Part shown: positions 54,318 to 61,701 of the stretch, piece after piece
How the letters are laid out: every line of letters starts with the position of its first letter
Numbering within the stretch: position 1 is the first letter of the stretch
Source of the DNA: JAKPAM01 sp047601745
GTDB taxonomy: Bacteria; Pseudomonadota; Gammaproteobacteria; Burkholderiales; Burkholderiaceae_E
Assembly (NCBI GenBank): GCA_047601745.1
Contig: JASGIS010000001.1
Span: 2,790,001-2,854,000 of the forward strand
DNA length: 64,000 nt
Direction: 5' to 3'
Made by a program: the position numbers and the translations under genes
Notes under the pieces: generated by a model
The model's database searches: none
What the model was told of the DNA's origin: nothing
What the model saw: only the letters and a program-made list of their open reading frames with translations

Positions 54318-57300
54318 ATCCGTCGGCCGCGTTCATTGCCCGGCCGGTGGCGACGATGCTGCTGACGCTGGGCATCGTGCTGGCCGGATGGCTGGCGTTC
54401 CGCCTGCTGCCGGTCGCGCCGTTGCCGCAGGTCGACTTCCCGACGATCTCGGTGTCGGCCTCGCTGCCGGGCGCGAGCCCCGAGACGATGGCCGCGGCGG
54501 TGGCGACGCCGCTGGAACGCGCGCTGGGCGCGATCGCCGGGGTCACCGAGATCACGTCGCGCAGCTCGCTCGGGTCGGCGAGCATCACGCTGCAGTTCGA
54601 CCTGTCCAAGGACATCGACAGCGCGGCGCGCGAGGTGCAGGCCGCGCTGAACGCCGCGCGCAGCACGCTGCCGAGCGCGCTGCCGAGCAACCCGACCTAT
54701 CGCAAGGTCAACCCGGCCGACGCGCCGATCATGATCCTGGCGATGACCTCGGCGACGATGACGCAGGGGCAGATGTACGACGTCGCGTCGACGCTGCTCG
54801 CGCAGCGGCTCTCGCAGGTCAAGGGCGTCGGCCAGGTCGTGATCGGCGGCAGTTCGCTGCCGGCGGTGCGGGTCGAGCTCAATCCGCAGGCGCTGGCGCA
54901 GACGGGCATCAGCACCGAGGACGTGCGCACGGCGATCGTCGGCGCCAACGCCAACCGTCCGAAGGGCGTGATCGAGAACGACCGGGACGCATGGCAGATC
55001 GAGGCCAACGACCAGATCAAGCGCGCCGCCGACTACGCGGAGCTGATCGTCGGGCGCAACGGCGATGCGATGGTGCGGCTGGCCGACGTCGCGCAGGTCA
55101 TCGATTCGGTGCAGGACGTGCGCAACGCCGGGTCGGCCAACGGCCAGCCGTCGGTGTCGCTGATCCTGAACCGCCAGCCCGGCGCGAACATCATCGAGAC
55201 GATCGACCGGGTCCGCGACCTGCTGCCGACGCTGCGCGAGCAGATCCCGGCGGCGATCGACCTGAACGTCGTGCTGGACCGCTCGCCGACGATCCGCGCG
55301 TCGCTCAGGGAGGTCGGCAACGCGATCATCGTCGCGATCGTGCTCGTCATCCTCGTCGTGTTCGTGTTCCTGCGCGACTGGCGCGCGACGCTGATCCCCA
55401 CGGTGGCCGTGCCGACCTCGCTGATCGCGTCGTTCGCCGTGATGTACCTGTTCGACTACAGCCTGGACAACCTGTCGCTGATGGCGCTGACGATCGCCAC
55501 CGGCTTCGTCGTCGACGATGCGGTCGTGGTGCTCGAGAACGTCAGCCGCCACATCGAGAACGGCCGCAGTCCGCGGCAGGCGGCGCTCGCCGGCGCGCGC
55601 GAGGTCGGCTTCACCGTGCTGTCGATGAGCGTGTCGCTGATCGCGGTGTTCCTGCCGATCCTGATGATGGGCGGCATCGTCGGGCGGCTGTTCCGCGAGT
55701 TCGCGGTGACGCTGTCGGCGGCGATCCTGGTGTCGCTGGTCGTGTCGCTGACGACGACGCCGATGATGTGCGCGCGCCTGCTGCGGCCGCACGCGCGCGA
55801 CGACGCGCAGCCCGGCGACGATGCGCAGGCCGGGGGCGACGGGCAGGCCGGGGGCGATGCGCAGCCCGGCGGCGATGCCCAGACTGCCGGCGGTGCTCGC
55901 GAGGCCGGGCGGCGCTCGTCCGGCCTGGGCGCCGCGCTGTCGCGGCTGAGCCTGCGCGCGCTGACCGCGATGCAGAACGGCTACGCGCGCAGCCTGCGCT
56001 GGGCGCTGCGGTTCGCGCCGCTGACGATGCTGGTGCTGCTCGCGACGATCGCGCTGAACGTGCACCTGTACATGGTGATTCCGAAGGGATTCTTTCCGCA
56101 GCAGGACACGGGCCGCGTCATCGGTTTCATGATGGCCGACCAGAGCATCTCGTTCCAGGCGATGCGCGACAAGGTGTCGCGGATGGTCGAGATCGTCCGG
56201 CGGGATCCGGCCGTCGATACCGTGACCGCTTATACCGGCGGCGGTTTCCGCGCGGGCGGGCAGATGTTCGTGTCGCTCAAGCCGCTGTCCGAGCGCAAGG
56301 CGTCGGCCGAGCAGATCATCGCCAGGCTGCGGCCGCAGCTCGCGCGAGAGCCCGGCATCAACCTGTACCTGAACCCGGTGCAGGACATCCGCGTCGGCGG
56401 CCGGCAGGCCAACGCGTCGTACCAGTACACGCTGCAGGCCGACGACCTGTCGCTGCTGCGCGAATGGGGACCGAAGATCAATCGCGCGTTGCAGGCGCTG
56501 CCGCAGCTCACCGACGTCAACACCGACCAGCAGGAAAAGGGGCTGCAGACCACCGTGGTGTTCGACCGCGACGCGATGGCTCGGCTCGGCCTGTCGATGC
56601 AGGCCGTCACCGCGAGCCTCAACGATCTGTTCGGCCAGCGCCAGGTGTCGACGATCTACAATCCGCTGAACCAGTACCGCGTCGTGCTCGAGGCCGCGCC
56701 GCGCTACTGGCAGAGCGCCGAGGTGCTGAACAGCCTGGTGATGATCGCGCCGGGCGGGCTGCAGGTGCCACTGTCGTCGATCGCGCGCTTCGAGGACACG
56801 ACGGCGCCGCTGGTCGTCAACCACCAGGGCCAGTTCGCGGCGTCGACGATCTCGTTCAACCTGCCGCCCGGCGTCACGCTGTCGGACGCGACGGCGGCGA
56901 TCGACGACGCGATGATCCGGCTCGGCGTGCCGAACGCCGTCTACGGCCGTTTCGCCGGCACCGCGCAGGCGTTCCAGTCGGCGATGAGTTCGCAGCCGCT
57001 GCTGATCCTGGCCGCGCTGGTCGTCGTCTACATCGTGCTCGGCATCCTGTACGAAAGCACAATCCATCCGCTGACGATCCTGTCGACGCTGCCGTCGGCC
57101 GGTGTTGGCGCGCTGATCGCGCTGATGGCCTTCGATACCGAGTTCTCGATCATCGCGCTGATCGGCGTGATCCTGCTGATCGGCATCGTCAAGAAGAACG
57201 CGATCATGATGATCGACTTCGCGCTTAGCGCCGAACGCGATCGCGGGCTCGCGCCGCGCGACGCGATCTTCGAAGCCTGCCTGCTGCGGTTCCGCCCGAT

Positions 57301-57559
57301 CATGATGACGACGATCGCCGCGCTGTTCGGCGCGCTGCCGCTCGCGCTCGGCGCCGGCGACGGCGCCGAGCTGCGCCGGCCGCTCGGCATCGCGATCGTC
57401 GGCGGCCTGATATTGAGCCAGATGCTGACGCTGTATACGACGCCCGTCGTCTACCTGTACCTGGATCGTCTGCGCTGGTGGGCGCTGCGCAAGCGGGGCC
57501 GCTCGCCGCACGGCCCGCTGCCGCCGTCCGCGCCGATGATCGCCGGCGAACCCCGATGA
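54314..57559 (+). CDS. mdtC: RND efflux pump subunit MdtC
   Basis: A 1081-residue RND transporter starting MNPSAAFIARPVATMLLTLG. Key residues lie in GFVVDDAVVVLENVSR and GIVKKNAIMMIDFA. Between the two halves (about 491-537) there is a hydrophilic repeat-rich insert (DDAQPGDDAQ and similar units) in the cytoplasmic linker, which is unusual. It partners MdtB. Start overlaps mdtB by four bases, and its own stop overlaps the next gene by four bases, so the operon is translationally coupled. Confidence 0.95.
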   Translation: MNPSAAFIARPVATMLLTLGIVLAGWLAFRLLPVAPLPQVDFPTISVSASLPGASPETMAAAVATPLERALGAIAGVTEITSRSSLGSASITLQFDLSKDIDSAAREVQAALNAARSTLPSALPSNPTYRKVNPADAPIMILAMTSATMTQGQMYDVASTLLAQRLSQVKGVGQVVIGGSSLPAVRVELNPQALAQTGISTEDVRTAIVGANANRPKGVIENDRDAWQIEANDQIKRAADYAELIVGRNGDAMVRLADVAQVIDSVQDVRNAGSANGQPSVSLILNRQPGANIIETIDRVRDLLPTLREQIPAAIDLNVVLDRSPTIRASLREVGNAIIVAIVLVILVVFVFLRDWRATLIPTVAVPTSLIASFAVMYLFDYSLDNLSLMALTIATGFVVDDAVVVLENVSRHIENGRSPRQAALAGAREVGFTVLSMSVSLIAVFLPILMMGGIVGRLFREFAVTLSAAILVSLVVSLTTTPMMCARLLRPHARDDAQPGDDAQAGGDGQAGGDAQPGGDAQTAGGAREAGRRSSGLGAALSRLSLRALTAMQNGYARSLRWALRFAPLTMLVLLATIALNVHLYMVIPKGFFPQQDTGRVIGFMMADQSISFQAMRDKVSRMVEIVRRDPAVDTVTAYTGGGFRAGGQMFVSLKPLSERKASAEQIIARLRPQLAREPGINLYLNPVQDIRVGGRQANASYQYTLQADDLSLLREWGPKINRALQALPQLTDVNTDQQEKGLQTTVVFDRDAMARLGLSMQAVTASLNDLFGQRQVSTIYNPLNQYRVVLEAAPRYWQSAEVLNSLVMIAPGGLQVPLSSIARFEDTTAPLVVNHQGQFAASTISFNLPPGVTLSDATAAIDDAMIRLGVPNAVYGRFAGTAQAFQSAMSSQPLLILAALVVVYIVLGILYESTIHPLTILSTLPSAGVGALIALMAFDTEFSIIALIGVILLIGIVKKNAIMMIDFALSAERDRGLAPRDAIFEACLLRFRPIMMTTIAALFGALPLALGAGDGAELRRPLGIAIVGGLILSQMLTLYTTPVVYLYLDRLRWWALRKRGRSPHGPLPPSAPMIAGEPR
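55795..55905. repeat. Short in-frame repeats in the mdtC linker
   Basis: Degenerate 15-base units (GGCGATGCGCAGCCC-like) code Gly-Asp-Ala-Gln-Pro/Ala peptides. They lie in the cytoplasmic connector between the two halves of MdtC. Confidence 0.6.
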
Positions 57560-59094
57560 CCGACGCCACGATGACCGACGCCTCGTCCCACGAACCCGCG
57601 CGCGCGGCGCCCGCGAGCGACCCGCGGTGCGGCCAGCCGCGCGGCCTGCCGCGATCGGCCGCGCGCTGGGCGCTGCTCGCCGGTGTCGCCGGCCTGGCCG
57701 CCTGCGCGATGGTCGGTCCCGACTACCACCGCCCGGCCGTCGAACTGCCCGACGCGTTCAAGGAGGCGCCCGCCGGGCAGCCGGCGCCTCAGGCCGTCCC
57801 GCCGGCCGGCTGGAAGACCGCTGCGCCGGCCGACGAACGCGATCCCGGGCGCTGGTGGTCGGTCTACGGCGATCCGCAGCTCGACGAACTGGTCGAGTCG
57901 GTCAGCATCTCGAACCAGACGGTCGCGTCGGCCGAGGCCGCTTACCGCCTGGCGATCGGTGCGCTCGGCGTCGCGCGTGCCGCGCAGTGGCCGACGCTGG
58001 GTGTCACCGGCACGCACACGCGCGGCCGCAACGCCGCCGTCCAGGCGACCAACTCGGTCAGCGCGTCGGCGCCGATCACCGAGACCAACCGGCTGACGCT
58101 AAGCGCCTCGTGGGAGGCCGACCTGTGGGGCCGCGTGCGCCGCAACGTCGAGTCGAACGAGGCGAGCGCCGCCGCCAGCGAAGCCGACCTGCGCGCGGCC
58201 GTGCTCAGCGCGCAGGCGACGCTCGTGCAGACTTACCTGCAACTGCGGATCTCGGACGCGCAGCGCAAGCTGCTCGAAGAGACGGTCGCCGCCTACGAGC
58301 GCTCGCTCGAGATCACGTCGAACCGCTACGACGCCGGCGTCGCCGCGCGCACCGACGTCTCGCAGGCGCAGACGCAGTTGCTGAACGCGCGCGCGCAGGT
58401 GCTGGACCTGGCCGTCAGCCGCGGCCAGCTCGAGCACGCGATCGCCGCGCTGATCGGGCGCCCGCCGTCGGCGCTGTCGATCCGGCCGACCGACGAGGTG
58501 CCGGCGCTGCCGGCCGTTCCGGCGATCGTTCCGTCGACGCTGCTCGAGCGGCGGCCCGACATCGGCGGCGCCGAGCGCCGGGTCGCCGCGGCCAATGCGC
58601 AGATCGGCGTCGCGCAGGCGGCGTTCTATCCGACGCTGAGCCTGAGCGCGGCCGGCGGCACCGCGTCGAACGCCTGGTCGAACCTGCTGTCGATGCCGTA
58701 CCGGTTCTGGTCGCTCGGGCCGTCGCTGGCGCTGACGCTGTTCGATGCCGGCAACCGCAGCGCGGTCAGGGACCAGGCGGTCGCCCGCTATGACCAGGCG
58801 GTCGCCACGTACCGCCAGACCGTGCTGACCGCGTTCCAGGAGGTCGAGGACAATCTGCTGGCGCTGCACGGGCTGGCGCGCGAGGAAGCCTTGCAGCGCG
58901 AGGTCGTCGACAGCGCCGCGCAGACGCTGGAGCTGACCAACAACCAGTACCTGGCCGGCACGGTCAGCTACCTGAACGTCGTCACCGCGCAGACGGCATC
59001 GTATTCGGCGCGCGCGACCGCGCTGACGCTGGCCAGCCGGCGGCTGGTGGCGAGCGCGGTGCTGATGAAGGCGATGGGTGGGTTGTGGGACTAA
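57556..59094 (+). CDS. RND outer-membrane factor, NodT/OprM family
   Basis: A 512-residue outer-membrane lipoprotein channel. An N-terminal stretch of about 35 polar residues precedes the signal helix, and a lipobox-like LAAC precedes AMVGPDYHRP, the usual family start. TolC-like repeats are visible (RLTLSASWEADLWGRVRRNV; GPSLALTLFDAGNRSAV). The ATG lies on the mdtC stop (ATGA), so it is the dedicated duct of mdtABC, which Escherichia coli lacks (it uses TolC). Confidence 0.92.
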   Translation: MTDATMTDASSHEPARAAPASDPRCGQPRGLPRSAARWALLAGVAGLAACAMVGPDYHRPAVELPDAFKEAPAGQPAPQAVPPAGWKTAAPADERDPGRWWSVYGDPQLDELVESVSISNQTVASAEAAYRLAIGALGVARAAQWPTLGVTGTHTRGRNAAVQATNSVSASAPITETNRLTLSASWEADLWGRVRRNVESNEASAAASEADLRAAVLSAQATLVQTYLQLRISDAQRKLLEETVAAYERSLEITSNRYDAGVAARTDVSQAQTQLLNARAQVLDLAVSRGQLEHAIAALIGRPPSALSIRPTDEVPALPAVPAIVPSTLLERRPDIGGAERRVAAANAQIGVAQAAFYPTLSLSAAGGTASNAWSNLLSMPYRFWSLGPSLALTLFDAGNRSAVRDQAVARYDQAVATYRQTVLTAFQEVEDNLLALHGLAREEALQREVVDSAAQTLELTNNQYLAGTVSYLNVVTAQTASYSARATALTLASRRLVASAVLMKAMGGLWD

Positions 59095-59149
59095 GGCTCG
59101 CGGCGATCAGGAACTTCACCGATCCGGTCGCAGAAAAGTCGAGCTCCCG

Positions 59150-59560
59150 TCAAGGCATCCACACCTCGCCTGGCACGGCGAAGCGCCGCGACAATGCGGC
59201 CACTTGGCGCAGGTTCAACTGGCGCCGGCCGGCCAGAATCTCGCTGACGACGCTCTGGGTTCCGATCTCTGGTAAATCCGACTGGCGCAACCCGTGGCAC
59301 TGCATCAGTGTCGCGAGCACCGGTGCCGGCGTCCTGTTGTCCGGCCAGGGATGCGTCCGATCTTCATACTCGCGAATACGGTCGGCCAGCAAAGGCTGCA
59401 GTTCTGACAACGGATGTGCCTCGTCCGCGGCTACTAGATCGGCAACCTCCTCGGCGACCTCCAGCAGCATCGCATAGTGCCCCTCGTCACGCACCGGTGC
59501 GCCAAGTCCCAGATTCTCATGTAGCGCCACCCAGGGCGCGCACAGGCTCTGCACGTTCAT
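59150..59560 (-). CDS. higA: HigA-type antitoxin (XRE family)
   Basis: A 136-residue HigA-like antitoxin with an N-terminal helical part (about 25-80) and a C-terminal XRE helix-turn-helix (about 90-130: MQCHGLRQSDLPEIGTQSVV and SEILAGRRQLNLRQVAAL). Start ATG at 59560 overlaps by four bases (ATGA) the stop of a HigB-like 3' fragment, as in intact higBA operons. The HigB toxin part is truncated, so this antitoxin is probably an orphan. It converges with the nodT gene. Confidence 0.85.
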   Translation of the reverse strand: MNVQSLCAPWVALHENLGLGAPVRDEGHYAMLLEVAEEVADLVAADEAHPLSELQPLLADRIREYEDRTHPWPDNRTPAPVLATLMQCHGLRQSDLPEIGTQSVVSEILAGRRQLNLRQVAALSRRFAVPGEVWMP

Positions 59561-59604
59561 TTCCACTTCCACTTGTCGTACTCGGCATGAGTGAGGACTG
59601 CCTC
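59557..59604 (-). pseudogene. Truncated HigB toxin (3' end only)
   Basis: The last codons read LTHAEYDKWKWK and then stop, overlapping the higA start by four bases. THAEYDK is the usual C-terminus of HigB mRNA interferases (about 95-100 residues). The residues expected before it (the RFIG/RFVG strand and the Lys/Arg-rich core) are not found in any frame in the next 100 bases, so only the 3' tail remains. The left boundary is approximate. Confidence 0.55.
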
Positions 59605-59697
59605 TGGTTCCAGGGCTGTGATTGGAGTATCTCTTACTGAGGAGGCTGCGCAACTTCTAGCGCATGCCGGCGGCCCGGAGACCAGGGGAGTAGAGCG

Positions 59698-60072
59698 ATG
59701 AAATACACCGGCACGTGCCACTGCAAGGCCGTCGCTTTCGCCTTCGACGTCGAGCTCGACGAATTGGTTCGCTGCAACTGCTCGCTGTGCAGCAAACGCA
59801 ATGCGCTGATGGCGACGGTGCCGCGAGATGCGTTCTGGATCACCGGCGGACAGGATGTGCTGCGTCTGTACCGCTGGAACAGCCAGGTGGCACAGCACTA
59901 CTTCTGCGGCACTTGCGGCATCTACGTCTACCACCAGCGGCGCAGCAATCCGGCGATGTTTAGCGTGAATGCATGCTGCATTGACGGTCTGGACGCGGCC
60001 GCGCTGCCCATCCGCCAGGTCGATGGAAAGCGCCGCGGCGTGGTGGATGCTGATACGCATGGAGGGCGGTAG
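59698..60072 (+). CDS. GFA (glutathione-dependent formaldehyde-activating) family protein
   Basis: A 124-residue small zinc protein of the GFA/DUF636 family. Zinc ligands appear as CHCKAV (Cys7, Cys9), CNCSLCSK (28-33) and FCGTCG (about 69-74). Family members include a formaldehyde-glutathione enzyme, but most have no known role. It may be part of the accessory tail, as it sits between a broken toxin gene and a broken ATPase gene. About 250 bases follow before the next gene. Confidence 0.92.
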   Translation: MKYTGTCHCKAVAFAFDVELDELVRCNCSLCSKRNALMATVPRDAFWITGGQDVLRLYRWNSQVAQHYFCGTCGIYVYHQRRSNPAMFSVNACCIDGLDAAALPIRQVDGKRRGVVDADTHGGR

Positions 60073-60265
60073 GCAGTAGGCGGCCCGCCAGGTCTGTCCC
60101 GACGCCCGTGCGATGGCTCCGAAGGCCAGCAGCCGGCACCAGCCGCGCAAGCCGGGTTCTGTCCGTCGTGTGGTGCGATGCTCCCGAAGCACGATGCTCG
60201 ACGGGAAATTCTCCTCTCTCGCTACTATCAGATAGCGGCCATACGAATACTAATCAGCGGATCAT

Positions 60266-60294
60266 TGACTACAAATCTGCCGTATAAGATAGTC
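60266..60294 (+). promoter_or_regulatory. Candidate sigma70 promoter of the DUF4143 ATPase
   Basis: TTGACT, 17-base spacer, GATAGT in an AT-rich stretch 30-55 bases before the ATPase ATG at 60321. TATAAG lies inside the spacer and is an alternative -10 with poor spacing. The wider region (60230-60320) is distinctly AT-richer than the rest of the window. Confidence 0.4.
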
Positions 60295-60320
60295 TCAATC
60301 AGCCGAGATTCAGAGATCCC

Positions 60321-61542
60321 ATGTTCGAGCGGTTCGTGGAGCGGCCGGCGGAGGAAGCCCTTGCGGACACTCCGGTGGTTCTGATCGTCGGACCGCGCCG
60401 GGCCGGCAAGACCACGCTCGTCCGAAAGATGGGGGAAGCCGGGCGGACCTACATCACGCTTGACGATCAGACAGTTCTGGAAGCCGCACAATCCGATCCT
60501 GCCGGCTTCAATCCGGGGCCTGGACAGGGCCATCATCGACGAGATCCCGCGTGCGCCCGATCTGCTGCTGGCCATCAAGAAGACGGTCGACGAGGACTAT
60601 CGCCCACGCCGGTTTCTGCTCACTGGCTCCGCGAATGTGCTGACCTCGCCGCGGGTCGCCGACAGCCTCGCCGGGCGTATGGAAACCATCCGGCTACTGC
60701 CGCTGGCGATCGCCGAGATCGAAGGACGGGCGCCGGCCTTTCTGGAGCGCCTCTTCGAAGGGAAGCTACAGGGTCAAAAGGATGCGATCGTTGATGACGA
60801 TCTGGTCGAACTCGTCCTGCGTGGCGGCTTCGCCGAGGCGATCCGCCGTGACAGCGAACGGCGACGGCAGGACTGGGCGCGTTCCTATCTCACCTCGATC
60901 CTAACCCGTGATCTGCGTGACATCGCCGAGGTCGAGAAGCTGACCGAACTCCCGAAGTTCGTGCGTCTGCTGGCGGAACACTCCGGACAGTTGGTCAACT
61001 ATTCGCAGTTCGCCACCGGCATCAATGTCAATCACAGAACCGGCCAGCGCTATGCCGGCCTGCTCGAACAGGTGTTCCTGATCGCCACCGTGCAACCCTG
61101 GTTCACCAATGCGCTGAAGCGCATCGTCAAGACGCCCAAGCTGCACTTCCTCGATTCCGGGTTGTTGGCCACTACGCGCGGGCTTTCCTTCGATCGGGTC
61201 AAGGCCGACCGCAGGACGTTCGCCTCATTGCTGGAAACCATCGTATTCTCGGAGGTGCTGAAGCTGATGACCGCCTCGGATTTGCGTATGACGCCGCATC
61301 ATTTTCGCGATCGGGACGGGCGTGAGGTGGACATCGTGCTGGAGCGCGATGACGGCATGATCGCTGGCATCGAGGTGAAGGCGAGCGCGACGGTCAAGGC
61401 TGGCGATTTTTCCGGCTTGCGCGCTCTCGCCGACGCCTGCCGGGATCGCTTCGCATTCGGCGCCGTTCTCTACGACAACACGGACGTCGTGCCGTTTGGC
61501 GATCGATTGGCAGCGGTGCCCCTGTCGTCCTTGTGCGGCTGA
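60321..61542 (+). pseudogene. DUF4143-type AAA ATPase, one-base frameshift
   Basis: An ATPase of the AAA_14/DUF4143 type, about 407 codons, split by a frameshift. The first frame holds MFERFVERPAEEALADTPVV and the P-loop GPRRAGKTTLVRKMG, and runs to DPAGF. The remainder is one base out of phase: IRGLDRAIIDEIPRAPDLLL with Walker B and then the DUF4143 C-terminal nuclease-like domain (REVDIVLERDDGMIAGIEVKASATV). Removing one base near 60509-60511 (TTCAATCC to TTCATCC) restores a continuous family sequence. It is either a real inactivating insertion or a sequencing error. Such proteins often accompany accessory islands; the role is unknown. Confidence 0.85.
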
Positions 61543-61701
61543 TCGCGGTGCCTCGGCTCGACGCTGGCCGAGGCCGCCGCCTACAGCGCAAGCACGCTCG
61601 CGCCACCACCGCTGTTCGGCTTGACCTCGGCATGGGCCGGGATGTGGGTCTTCCCGATGTCTGGCGCAAGATCTCCCGGAGGGTCTGCACTACAAGGACT
61701 G

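Noticed and set aside
61543..61701. Possible transposase or recombinase remnant between the DUF4143 ATPase and the TIR-STAND gene
   Set aside because: Only short open frames; a stretch reading LDLGMGRDVGLPDVWRK could not be tied to a known family.
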